A stretch of DNA of 27,301 bases, from positions 1-27,301 of the forward strand of contig CAYMJU010000211.1 of assembly GCA_964390555.1 (NCBI GenBank), in the 5' to 3' direction. The translations under genes were made by a program, and so were the position numbers. The notes under the pieces were generated by a model. The model was not told the origin of the DNA, did no database searches, and was given only the letters and a program-made list of their open reading frames with translations. This stretch comes from CAVTWS01 sp964390555 (GTDB taxonomy: Bacteria > Actinomycetota > Acidimicrobiia > Acidimicrobiales > SHLQ01). Positions 15,676 to 23,136 of this stretch are shown in pieces (positions within the stretch are counted from its first letter, which is position 1; each line of letters opens with the position of its first letter).

Positions 15676-16233
15676 ATGTCGGGAACGCGAGCGGGACGGC
15701 GGGGGATCTTGGGTCGCGGCCGTACTGTCATCGCTGACGACGACTACGTCGAGATCGCCGAGGACCACAACCGGTGGTGGAACGACCGGGCCTTCCTGGA
15801 GGGGACGATCAAGGCCAGCGCGCCCGCCGAGCAGTGTCCGGAACCGGCTCGCGACGCCCAACGCGACACGTCCGCGTTCCACACCTACTTCTCGACCGCG
15901 TCGCTGTTCGAGCACGACCGCGAGCCGAACGCCGCTGCGCGCGCATCGACAACGGGCACCGATGCGGGCGCATCGACAACGAGCAACCTGTTCGGGACAC
16001 CAGCCGGCATACGGCCCGAGGACCCGTTCGTCGTGCTCGGCGTCCGAGCGGGCGCGTCGCTCGCCGAGATCACGGTCCGTCACCGCCAGCTGGCCAAGCA
16101 GTACCACCCTGACCTGCATGAGGTCGCCACTCGGGTCGAAGCCGAGCAGCAGATGGTGAAGATCAACTCCGCGTACAGCGAGCTGCGGCGGATCTTGCGC
16201 AACGTCGAGAGACTTCGGGTCAGCGCGACCTGA
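15676..16233 (+). CDS. J-domain protein with C-terminal J domain
   Basis: The 185-aa protein has a polar N-terminal region of about 112 residues with a conserved-looking start (DDDYVEIAEDHNRWWNDRAFLEG, 21-43) and a low-complexity stretch. The J domain (about 115-175) follows: DPFVVLGVRAGASLAEI, HRQLAKQYHPDLHE with HPD at 144-146, and INSAYSELRRIL. The intact HPD suggests it can stimulate a DnaK/Hsp70 ATPase. It lacks the Gly/Phe and zinc-finger parts of DnaJ, so it is a type III J protein with an unknown client. The low-complexity part contains GCGCATCGACAACG twice, 27 nt apart. The gene overlaps the convergent RNase HI gene by 14 bp. Confidence 0.82.
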   Translation: MSGTRAGRRGILGRGRTVIADDDYVEIAEDHNRWWNDRAFLEGTIKASAPAEQCPEPARDAQRDTSAFHTYFSTASLFEHDREPNAAARASTTGTDAGASTTSNLFGTPAGIRPEDPFVVLGVRAGASLAEITVRHRQLAKQYHPDLHEVATRVEAEQQMVKINSAYSELRRILRNVERLRVSAT

Positions 16234-16804
16234 GGTCCCCGGTCGCAGAGCGCTGCGTCCGGCACGCCTCGACCGAGCGAGCATCGACGACGTCGTTCCA
16301 CCGGTCACCGCTGTGGCCCTTGACCCACCGCCAGCGAACGTCACGGGTGCGATGGGCCTCGACGAGGGGTTCCCACAGGTCGCGGTTGGCGACCGGTTGG
16401 CGCTGCGAGTTCTTCCAGCCCCGGGCCATCCAGCCGCGCCACCAGTTCTGCAGGAAGCAGTTCACGACGTAGGTCGAGTCCGAGATGACCTCGATCTGGC
16501 CGTCGAGGGCGGTCAACGCCTCGAGCGCGGCGCGGAGCTCCATTCGCTGGTTGGTGGTGTGGGGCTCGGCCCCGCTGGCCCACGGCCCGTGGGGAACCGC
16601 CCACGCCCACCCACCGGGACCGGGGTTCCCGCTGCACGCCCCATCGGTGTAGACCACCGTTCGCGAGGTCCCGTCGGCATCGTCGGCGTCTGCTCTGAGG
16701 GCTGCGGCCCCAGATCCCATCAGCAGCCGAGAAGCTGGCGCTCCGTCGTCTGCGCTCGGTCGCTGCGATTGCCTCACGGCCGCGATTGTCACCCATTCGC
16801 GCAT
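16220..16804 (-). CDS. rnhA: Ribonuclease HI
   Basis: The RNase H fold starts at VVYTDGACSGNPGPGGWAWA and includes TTNQRMELRAALEAL, VISDSTYVVN and the basic loop WWRGWMARGWKNS. The catalytic acids are the Asp of YTDG, the Glu of RMEL, the Asp of SDS and a late Asp in NDVVDARSVEA. It degrades RNA in RNA-DNA hybrids. The longest frame (194 aa) has an N-terminal extension of about 45 residues not typical of the family. Part of it (16743-16686) resembles a dispersed repeat found after sufC. A later ATG at 16720 would give 166 aa and leave room for a promoter between this gene and the divergent aceE. I prefer that shorter form but cannot prove it. Confidence 0.9.
   Translation of the reverse strand: MREWVTIAAVRQSQRPSADDGAPASRLLMGSGAAALRADADDADGTSRTVVYTDGACSGNPGPGGWAWAVPHGPWASGAEPHTTNQRMELRAALEALTALDGQIEVISDSTYVVNCFLQNWWRGWMARGWKNSQRQPVANRDLWEPLVEAHRTRDVRWRWVKGHSGDRWNDVVDARSVEACRTQRSATGDLRSR
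16686..16743 (-). repeat. Diverged copy of the GGGGGCGCAGCCCCC repeat (copy B)
   Basis: On the minus strand this segment matches 27222-27282 at about 41 of 53 aligned positions by hand count, with an exact GAGCGCCAGC at one end and AGACGC at the other. The translations also agree: APASR-x2-MGSGAA here against APASR-x2-MGSGGAA after sufC. It lies at the 5' end of the RNase HI frame. Confidence 0.5.
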
Positions 16805-16833
16805 TTGAGGCCAACGGCGCCATCATGGGGTCC

Positions 16834-19584
16834 ATGGTCGATCACTTCTCGCACCAGTTACCCGACGTGGACCCGCAGGAGACGAGGGAGTGGCTCGACT
16901 CCCTCGACGCGATCGCCGCAGCTTCGGGACGGGCCCGGGCCCACTACATACTCTCCCGATTGCTGGAACGGGCCCAGGAGCTCCACCTGGGCGCGCCACC
17001 CACGGTCAACACGCCGTACGTCAACACGATCCCCGCTGCGAACCAGCCGTTCTTCCCCGGAGACGACTACATCGAGCTCCAGATCCGCCGGTTCATCCGG
17101 TGGAACGCCGCGGTGATGGTGATCCGGGCGAACAAGCGCGCCGACGGCATCGGTGGGCACCTGTCGACGTTCGCGTCTTCGGCGTCACTGTACGAGGTGG
17201 GATTCAACCACTTCTTCCGGGGCAAAGACGATGGCCTGCCCGGCGACTTCGTCTACTTCCAGGGCCATGCCGCGCCCGGTGTCTACGCCCGAGCGTTCCT
17301 CGAAGGCCGTCTCGACGAGAGGCACCTCGACGGCTTCCGCCAGGAGATCGGCGGGCACGGCCTGTCGAGCTACCCGCACCCCCGGCTAATGAAGGACTTC
17401 TGGGAGTTCCCGACCGTCTCGATGGGTCTGGGGCCGATCTGCTCGATCTATCACGCCCGGTTCCTTCAATACATGCGCCACCGGAGGATCGACGACACAT
17501 CGCAGTCTCGGGTGTGGTGCTTCGTCGGCGACGGCGAGTGCGACGAGCCCGAGACCCTGGGATCGATCTCCCTCGCCGGGCGCTCGAAGCTCGCCAACCT
17601 CACCTGGGTCATCAACTGCAACCTGCAACGGCTCGACGGCCCGGTGCGGGGCAACCAGAAGATCATCCAGGAGCTCGAGGGGATGTTCCGCGGTGCCGGC
17701 TGGAACGTGATCAAGGTGATCTGGGGTTCGCGCTGGGACGAGCTGCTCCAGCGCGACGTCGACGGGGTGCTCGTCGACAAGATGAACACGACCGTCGACG
17801 GCGAGTTCCAGCGGCTGGCGACCGAGTCCGGGGCCTACATCCGGGAGCACTTCTTCGGACCCGACCCTCGCCTGCGCCGCATGGTCGAGCACCTCTCCGA
17901 CGACGAGCTCGTGAACCTGCCGCGGGGCGGGCCCGACTATCGCAAGCTGTACGCCGCATACAAGGCCGCGGTGGACTACACGGCCGGACCGACGGTGATC
18001 CTCGCCAAGACGATCAAGGGGTGGACGCTCGGTCAGGGCTTCGAGGGGCGAAACGCCACGCACCAGATCAAGAAGATGACCACACCGCAACTCTTGGCCC
18101 TGCGCGAGACGCTGGCCCTCTCCGACCAGATCCCGACCGAGGCGCTCGCCGGCGAGGACCCTCCGTACTACCGGCCACCGGCCGACTCGCCCGAAGCCCG
18201 CTATCTTGCCGAGCGGCGCCAGGCCCTCGATGGCTCGCTGCCGCGGCGGGTGGTCCGCGATCGCCGGCCCATCACGTTGCCGTCCAACAGCGTGTTCGAC
18301 GCCATGACCAAAGGCTCCGCCGGTCGCGCCGTGTCGACGACGATGGCATTCACCAACCTGCTCCGCGATCTGCTCCGCGACGAGGAGTTCGGCGATCGCG
18401 TCGTACCGATCGTCCCCGACGAGGCGCGTACGTTCGGGATGGATTCGCTGTTCCGCGAGTTCCGCATCTACGCGTCGGAAGGCCAGAAGTACGAGCCGGT
18501 CGACCACGATCTGTTGCTTTCCTACAGCGAGGGCCAGGACGGCCAGATCCTCGAGGAGGGGATCACCGAGGCCGGCTCTATGGCCAGCTTCATCGCCGCC
18601 GGGACCGCGCACGCCACTCTGGGCGTCCCGATGGTGCCCTTCTACACCTTCTATTCGATGTTCGGTTTCCAGCGGGTCGGCGATCTGATCTGGCAGGCGG
18701 CCGATGCCCGGGCGCGAGGTTTCCTGCTCGGCGCCACTGCCGGTCGGACCACCTTGCCCGGCGAGGGGTTGCAACATCAAGATGGGCACAGCCATCTGCT
18801 GGCCTCGTCGGTTCCGGCGTGCGAAGCCTATGACCCGGCTTTCGCCTACGAGTTGGGGGCGATCGTGCGTGATGGCCTGCACCGGATGTACGGCGCCGGC
18901 GCTCGCGACGGCGAAGACATCTTCTACTACGTGACCATCTACAACGAGAACTACGAGATGCCGCCGCGTCCCGATCACGTGTCCGACGACGACATCGTCA
19001 GCGGCCTGTACCAATGGTCCACGGCGCTCAACGACCGCGAGATCCGAGCCACCGTCGTGTTCTCAGGTACGGCCCATCAGGCGGCGCGAGATGCTCAACG
19101 AGAGCTCGACGAGCGTTACGGCGTCGCCGTCGATCTCTTCAGCGCGACGTCGTACAAGCGACTGCGATCCGAGGCCCTCGAAGTCGAGCGCTGGAACCGT
19201 CTGCATCCGACAGAGCCACCCCGCATCCCGACGGTGACCCGTAAGCTCGCGGGCGACGGGCCGGTCGTCGCCGTGAGCGACTTCTTGAAGCTTGTCCCCG
19301 ATCAGATCTCGCGATTCGTCGATCGGCCCTTCGTCGCCCTCGGCACCGACGGTTTCGGACGAAGCGACACCCGCGACAGCTTGCGGCGATTCTTCGAGGT
19401 CGATTCCGCCCACGTCGTCGTGGCTGCCCTCGCCGCTCTCGCCGAGCAGGGAACGATCGACCCGGCGGTGGTGCGCGAGGCGATCGATCGCTACGGCATC
19501 GACGCCGATGCCCCCGATCCGGCCTTGCCCACGACCGTCCCGGACCCCGCGGTGGCGGCCGCTCCATGGGAACCAGCACGCTGA
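16834..19584 (+). CDS. aceE: Pyruvate dehydrogenase E1 component, homodimeric type
   Basis: The 916-aa product has the length and layout of homodimeric AceE (about 900-920 aa in actinobacteria). The thiamine diphosphate motif starts at GDGECDEPETLGSISLAGR (from residue 232) and ends near TWVINCNLQ. Other family segments are GHLSTFASSASLYEVGFNHF, PDEARTFGMDSLFREFRIY, and LPGEGLQHQDGHSHL. It decarboxylates pyruvate and acetylates the lipoyl arm of E2. The ATG at 16834 gives MVDHFSHQLPDVDPQETREW, the usual actinobacterial start; an ATG at 16825 is also possible. CATCAT ends 7 nt upstream and could act as a weak -10. The partner genes aceF, lpdA and lipBA lie 4-9 kb away on the other strand. Confidence 0.96.
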   Translation: MVDHFSHQLPDVDPQETREWLDSLDAIAAASGRARAHYILSRLLERAQELHLGAPPTVNTPYVNTIPAANQPFFPGDDYIELQIRRFIRWNAAVMVIRANKRADGIGGHLSTFASSASLYEVGFNHFFRGKDDGLPGDFVYFQGHAAPGVYARAFLEGRLDERHLDGFRQEIGGHGLSSYPHPRLMKDFWEFPTVSMGLGPICSIYHARFLQYMRHRRIDDTSQSRVWCFVGDGECDEPETLGSISLAGRSKLANLTWVINCNLQRLDGPVRGNQKIIQELEGMFRGAGWNVIKVIWGSRWDELLQRDVDGVLVDKMNTTVDGEFQRLATESGAYIREHFFGPDPRLRRMVEHLSDDELVNLPRGGPDYRKLYAAYKAAVDYTAGPTVILAKTIKGWTLGQGFEGRNATHQIKKMTTPQLLALRETLALSDQIPTEALAGEDPPYYRPPADSPEARYLAERRQALDGSLPRRVVRDRRPITLPSNSVFDAMTKGSAGRAVSTTMAFTNLLRDLLRDEEFGDRVVPIVPDEARTFGMDSLFREFRIYASEGQKYEPVDHDLLLSYSEGQDGQILEEGITEAGSMASFIAAGTAHATLGVPMVPFYTFYSMFGFQRVGDLIWQAADARARGFLLGATAGRTTLPGEGLQHQDGHSHLLASSVPACEAYDPAFAYELGAIVRDGLHRMYGAGARDGEDIFYYVTIYNENYEMPPRPDHVSDDDIVSGLYQWSTALNDREIRATVVFSGTAHQAARDAQRELDERYGVAVDLFSATSYKRLRSEALEVERWNRLHPTEPPRIPTVTRKLAGDGPVVAVSDFLKLVPDQISRFVDRPFVALGTDGFGRSDTRDSLRRFFEVDSAHVVVAALAALAEQGTIDPAVVREAIDRYGIDADAPDPALPTTVPDPAVAAAPWEPAR

Positions 19585-19615
19585 GGCATCAGCTGGCGTC
19601 GCAATACCACCCATA

Positions 19616-19634
19616 GCGGTCACGCACTGACCGC
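19616..19634. repeat. Inverted repeat after aceE, operator or terminator candidate
   Basis: GCGGTCA and TGACCGC form a 7-bp stem around a 5-nt loop, 32 bp after the aceE stop codon. Its right arm overlaps the CTGACC that could be the -35 box of the next gene. No T tract follows. Confidence 0.4.
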
Positions 19635-19647
19635 GTGCGTTTGTAAC

Positions 19648-19653
19648 TACACT
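19648..19653 (+). promoter_or_regulatory. Probable -10 box of the HhH-GPD gene (leaderless type)
   Basis: TACACT ends 6 nt before the GTG at 19660. CTGACC at 19627-19632 is a possible -35 with 15-nt spacing. No Shine-Dalgarno sequence is seen. Confidence 0.5.
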
Positions 19654-19659
19654 GCGCAC

Positions 19660-20238
19660 GTGCCTGCCGGAACACTCGCCGTCACGGGGGACGAGACGGC
19701 CGACGATCTGCTGAACTCCGACGTCACCGCGCTCTTGATCGGCATGCTCCTCGACCAGCAAGTACCGATGGAATGGGCCTTTCGCGGTCCGGCGGTGCTC
19801 CGGACGCGACTTGGGCACCTCGACGCACGGCGTATCGCCGAGATGACTCCCGATGCGATCGACAGGGCGTTCACCGACAAGCCGGCCCTGCACCGCTACC
19901 CCGCCGCCATGGCCAAGCGGACCCACGCCATGTGCGCGCACGTGGTCGACACCTACGACGGCGACGCAACCAGGATCTGGGCCGATGGCGCGAGCGGAGA
20001 TGTCGTGCTGGATCGACTGCGCGGCCTCCCCGGGTATGGCGACGAGAAGGCGAAGATCTTCCTCGCCATCCTCGGCAAACGGATGGGTGTGCAACCAGCG
20101 GGATGGCGAGACGCGGCGGGGCCCTTCGGCGACGCCGAGCCCCGGTCGGTCGCTGACATCGACGGCCCGGAGTCGCTGGCGCGAGTCCGGGCCTGGAAGA
20201 AACAGCAAAAGGCCGCCGGCAAGTCCAAGGGCGAGTGA
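19660..20238 (+). CDS. HhH-GPD base excision repair family protein
   Basis: The 192-aa protein belongs, by its start TALLIGMLLDQQVPMEWAFRGP and its length, to the actinobacterial HhH-GPD group (TIGR03252). A helix-hairpin-helix motif is visible as LRGLPGYGDEKAKIFLAILGKRMGV (about residues 118-142), which binds the DNA backbone. Related glycosylases and lyases remove damaged bases, but the lesion recognised here is unknown. The C-terminus is lysine-rich (WKKQQKAAGKSKGE). The GTG at 19660 lies 6 nt after a TACACT box. Its stop codon overlaps the start of the secreted-protein gene (GTGATG), so the two are probably translationally coupled. Confidence 0.87.
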   Translation: MPAGTLAVTGDETADDLLNSDVTALLIGMLLDQQVPMEWAFRGPAVLRTRLGHLDARRIAEMTPDAIDRAFTDKPALHRYPAAMAKRTHAMCAHVVDTYDGDATRIWADGASGDVVLDRLRGLPGYGDEKAKIFLAILGKRMGVQPAGWRDAAGPFGDAEPRSVADIDGPESLARVRAWKKQQKAAGKSKGE

Positions 20239-21923
20239 TGGGTCGACGAAGCGTCCTGCTGATCGCAGGCGCGTGCGCGGTCGTCATCGTGGCCGCCGTC
20301 GCCTTCACGCTCGGCCCGGGCGGCGAAGACGACAACGCCTCCGTCGATGCCGCGCTGCTCGCCATCGACCCGCTGCTCGTCGAGCACACGACCGTCGACC
20401 GGCTGACATGCCCAAGCGGTCGAGCCGATTCTCCACTCGCCGACGCCGACCACGAGCAGGGCGTGGCCGACGCGCGCGAAGGCTACGCCGAAGGTCAGCT
20501 CGCGCCGTTCTCGCTGCTTTTGGAAGCCGACGCCGACGCCGTCGGTCCGCTCGACGTGTCGTTCGACGCGATTGTGTCGCCCGCGCTCGGTGGCCAGATC
20601 GCCTGCGCGTTTGTCGACCCGACCGATCCCAAGGCCGTCGAGCAGCCCGACGGCGAGCCGGCGTCGGCGAGCCTCGACCGAGCTGGCCTGGTCGTCGTCG
20701 GCGTCGAAGCGGGCGAGACGGTCGCGGTCGAGTTGTGGGCCACGATCGTCGCCGACGAGGCCGACAACAACGAGGCCGCGGCGAGCGTCGAGCTCGCGCC
20801 TCGCTTGGCAAGCGTGGCCGAACGAGCGGCCATGGCGTTCGATACCGAGTTCGGTCGCAGCACTCTCGCCGACGAGAATCCGACGATCGGCCTCGACGCG
20901 TCGGCGAACCTGGTCGAGCTGGGACAGACGGTGACCGCGACGGTCTCGATCGAGAACCCATCCGAGGTCGACGCGCTCAGTCGGGCCACGCTCACCGGCA
21001 GCGTGGGAGACAACGCAAGCGTAGGTGCCGTCGAGGTTCGCGACGGCACCGCCAGCGTGACCGAGTGCACGGCCGGGGGCGGCACCTACGCCTGCGACCT
21101 CGGCTTCCTCGCGCCCGGCGAGACCGTCGAACTGACCATCGAGCTCACGGCATCGAGCACCGCTCTGCCCGACGGCCCAAGAGTCGCCGGTGGTGTGTGC
21201 GGCCGCCGTCAGCCCCGTATCTGTCACGAGGTCGAGCTTTCCTACCTCGACGCTTTCAGCCAATCGAGGGAGTCGGCGGAGTACGAGATCCGGATCACGT
21301 CGGCGGGACCGTTCACGGTGCAGCTCACGCAGGACCCCGAGCGGACGGTTCGGGTGGGAGACACGGTCGAGTTCGAGTTGTCGGTGTCGGTCAACTCCGA
21401 GTCCGACAGTGCCGACAGCCTCGATGTGTCTCTGAGCTCGTGCCAGGGCCTCACGCGCGCTCGGGGCGACGACGGCGACAACCAGATGGAGCCAGGCGAG
21501 GTCTGGGTCTACCAATGCCGGGCCGAGGCGCTCGCGGAGACGCTGGCCATCGTGTTCATCAGGGGCGAGTTGGGCGACCGCGAGCCGATCGAGAGCTCGT
21601 ACCCGATCGAGCTCGACGCCTACGACGCCCGGATGGAACTGCGCCTCGCCCGTGTCGTCGAAGGGACGTCGTGGGACCTCGAGAACACCGGATCGGCCGA
21701 CCTCACAAGTGTGGCGCTGGATCCGTTCGGCGGATCGACCTGTGAGCCCGTCTATCTGTCCGGCGACGCCAACGAGGATTCGGTGCTCCAGCCGGGCGAG
21801 ATCTGGGAGTACTCGTGCCCGGATCCCGATGCCAACGCGGTCGCCGTCGGTGTCGACCCGGCCGGTCGACCGGTGGACGCCCGAGCCGAGACCGCGACCG
21901 GCGACGAAGCCGGCTCGAACTGA
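20238..21923 (+). CDS. Membrane-anchored secreted protein with DUF11-like repeats
   Basis: The 561-aa product starts with RRS and a hydrophobic segment (about residues 5-25), then a very acidic, Thr/Val-rich extracellular region. Beta-sandwich modules of the CARDB/DUF11 type are suggested by phrases such as LVELGQTVTATVSIENPS and LAPGETVELTIELTAS. Two matching signatures, DGDNQMEPGEVWVYQC (about 410-426) and GDANEDSVLQPGEIWEYSC (about 509-527), follow the widespread GD-N-DG-PGE-W-Y-C pattern and may bind calcium. A cysteine at position 13 is too early and poorly placed for a lipobox, so a transmembrane anchor is likelier. Binding or adhesion is a guess. A GTG one codon earlier also fits. Its stop directly adjoins the stop of the convergent hydrolase gene within TGATCA. 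Confidence 0.8.
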   Translation: MGRRSVLLIAGACAVVIVAAVAFTLGPGGEDDNASVDAALLAIDPLLVEHTTVDRLTCPSGRADSPLADADHEQGVADAREGYAEGQLAPFSLLLEADADAVGPLDVSFDAIVSPALGGQIACAFVDPTDPKAVEQPDGEPASASLDRAGLVVVGVEAGETVAVELWATIVADEADNNEAAASVELAPRLASVAERAAMAFDTEFGRSTLADENPTIGLDASANLVELGQTVTATVSIENPSEVDALSRATLTGSVGDNASVGAVEVRDGTASVTECTAGGGTYACDLGFLAPGETVELTIELTASSTALPDGPRVAGGVCGRRQPRICHEVELSYLDAFSQSRESAEYEIRITSAGPFTVQLTQDPERTVRVGDTVEFELSVSVNSESDSADSLDVSLSSCQGLTRARGDDGDNQMEPGEVWVYQCRAEALAETLAIVFIRGELGDREPIESSYPIELDAYDARMELRLARVVEGTSWDLENTGSADLTSVALDPFGGSTCEPVYLSGDANEDSVLQPGEIWEYSCPDPDANAVAVGVDPAGRPVDARAETATGDEAGSN

Positions 21924-22700
21924 TCAGTCACCCAGCGCGCGCTGGCGCTCGAGCCATCCGAAGGCGATCGCCACGGCCCGAGGATCGCTGCGCAGGTAGT
22001 GCGACGCGCCGGGCAGAATGCGCAGCTCGGCGGATCCGTGAGCATCGGCGATGGCCCGCGCGTCGAAGGCCGGTACGGCTTCGTCATCTGAGCCATGCAG
22101 CACCAGCAGCGGGCGCGGCGCGAGGCCCGACGCCGACCTGACCGCGCTAATGTCGCGCAACTGGCGGGCGAGCCGTGCCGGTTCGCCGGCCTCGCCGATC
22201 GGGCGCCGGATGCCTCCAGCCGCGGCGAAGTCGATCAGCTGGCGCGGATTGCGGGCCCAGTCATCGAAGTCAGCCGGCGCCCCGAGGGAGATGACCCCGC
22301 GGACACCCGGCTCGGACGCCCCAGCACAGATGCACAGCGCCCCACCGGTCCCGAACCCGGCCAGCCACACGCCGTTGGCCCGCTCTACTTCGAGCAGGTA
22401 CGACGTGGCGCCGATCAGATCTCCGACCCAGCTCTCCATCGAGAACGTTCCGGTAGATCGCCCGACGCCCGCGAACGTGAACGTCATCGCCGACCACGAC
22501 AGCTCGCGCGCCACGCGAACCGCGAGCGTGCGAAGGGCGACCGGGTCGTTGGCGACGGCTCGGGGTCCGGCCGGGAACGCGTGGGCGATAACCACCGCTG
22601 GCGGCGGGGACGTCGGTCGCGCCGACGGTCGCACCAGGTGGGCGGCGAGCTGATGTCCCCCGGACTCGATCGTCAGCTCGGCGCCGACCGCATCGGCCAC
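21924..22700 (-). CDS. Alpha/beta-hydrolase-fold protein lacking the serine nucleophile
   Basis: The 258-aa protein has an alpha/beta-hydrolase pattern: VVIAHAFPAGP (36-46), a nucleophile-elbow sequence LAGFGTGGAL (113-122), the acid loop HGSDDEAVP (D206) and the late histidine H234 in GASHYLR. Where active members have Ser in G-x-S-x-G, the codon here is GGG (G117), with Thr118 next to it. Either Thr118 replaces the serine or the protein is not a classical hydrolase. The GTG at 22700 lies 2 nt after the stop of the 63-aa gene, so both are in one transcript. No signal peptide is seen. Confidence 0.8.
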   Translation of the reverse strand: MADAVGAELTIESGGHQLAAHLVRPSARPTSPPPAVVIAHAFPAGPRAVANDPVALRTLAVRVARELSWSAMTFTFAGVGRSTGTFSMESWVGDLIGATSYLLEVERANGVWLAGFGTGGALCICAGASEPGVRGVISLGAPADFDDWARNPRQLIDFAAAGGIRRPIGEAGEPARLARQLRDISAVRSASGLAPRPLLVLHGSDDEAVPAFDARAIADAHGSAELRILPGASHYLRSDPRAVAIAFGWLERQRALGD

Positions 22701-22702
22701 CG

Positions 22703-22894
22703 TCAGCAGGAGCGCAGGCGGTAGCCGCGGTTGCGGGCTTCGGCGAGCGTGTCGGGCCCGAACGTGGCGACGCGCTCGGACGCGACCAGTTCGCCGATGA
22801 CGCCCGGGTCCGCGCCAGCGTCGACGTCGTAGACGACCTGGGTGCGCTTGTCGCCGAGGAACCGGGACTCGGCGTACTTGCTGGGTCGATCCAT
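22703..22894 (-). CDS. Small hypothetical protein, 63 aa
   Basis: The frame starting at ATG 22894 encodes MDRPSKYAESRFLGDKRTQVV and further polar sequence ending ARNRGYRLRSC. The ATG is preceded by GAGGAGG about 10 nt upstream, a good ribosome binding site. Codon use matches the neighbours. I recognise no domain; the basic N-terminus and acidic centre suggest a soluble protein. It is cotranscribed with the hydrolase-like gene 2 nt downstream. The long, structured region in front of it may be its leader. Confidence 0.7.
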   Translation of the reverse strand: MDRPSKYAESRFLGDKRTQVVYDVDAGADPGVIGELVASERVATFGPDTLAEARNRGYRLRSC

Positions 22895-22959
22895 GGCTAG
22901 CGGTCCTCCTCGGACGCCAACGCTACCGGACAGGTCGAGTGCGATGGTGCTCGAGCGCG

Positions 22960-22988
22960 GTTCGGGGGCCCGGTTGGGGCCCCCGAAC
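22960..22988. repeat. Perfect 12-bp inverted repeat (strong GC hairpin)
   Basis: GTTCGGGGGCCC and GGGCCCCCGAAC flank a 5-nt loop. It is the strongest hairpin I found in the window. On the minus strand it lies 66 nt before the ATG of the 63-aa gene. It lacks a T tract on either strand, so it is not a standard intrinsic terminator. Confidence 0.75.
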
Positions 22989-23002
22989 ACGAACATGTAT
23001 CG

Positions 23003-23020
23003 CGGTCACCATGGTGACCG
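23003..23020. repeat. Perfect 18-bp palindrome, candidate operator
   Basis: CGGTCACCATGGTGACCG reads identically on both strands without a spacer. Such continuous palindromes are usually binding sites for dimeric regulators rather than RNA hairpins. Confidence 0.6.
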
Positions 23021-23038
23021 GGCTGGAGCGGAGGGCGT

Positions 23039-23062
23039 TCCGACGCTCGTGCGAGCGTCGGA
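23039..23062. repeat. 11-bp inverted repeat
   Basis: TCCGACGCTCG and CGAGCGTCGGA are separated by 2 nt; as RNA it would fold with about 10 paired bases and a 4-nt loop. It sits 18 nt from the 18-bp palindrome. Confidence 0.65.
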
Positions 23063-23136
23063 CCGGACGGGACGTTATCCGGCCGCGGTCTCCGACGGTG
23101 TCTGGCGCGTATTCGCCAGGCTGTCCAGCCAGCCGC

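Noticed and set aside
15941..15981. Direct repeat of GCGCATCGACAACG, 27 nt apart, as a possible repeat array.
   Set aside because: There are only two units, in frame within the low-complexity linker of the J-domain protein; a small internal duplication is enough.
17386..19014. A 542-codon minus-strand frame inside aceE.
   Set aside because: It is antisense to conserved aceE segments and has no protein features of its own.
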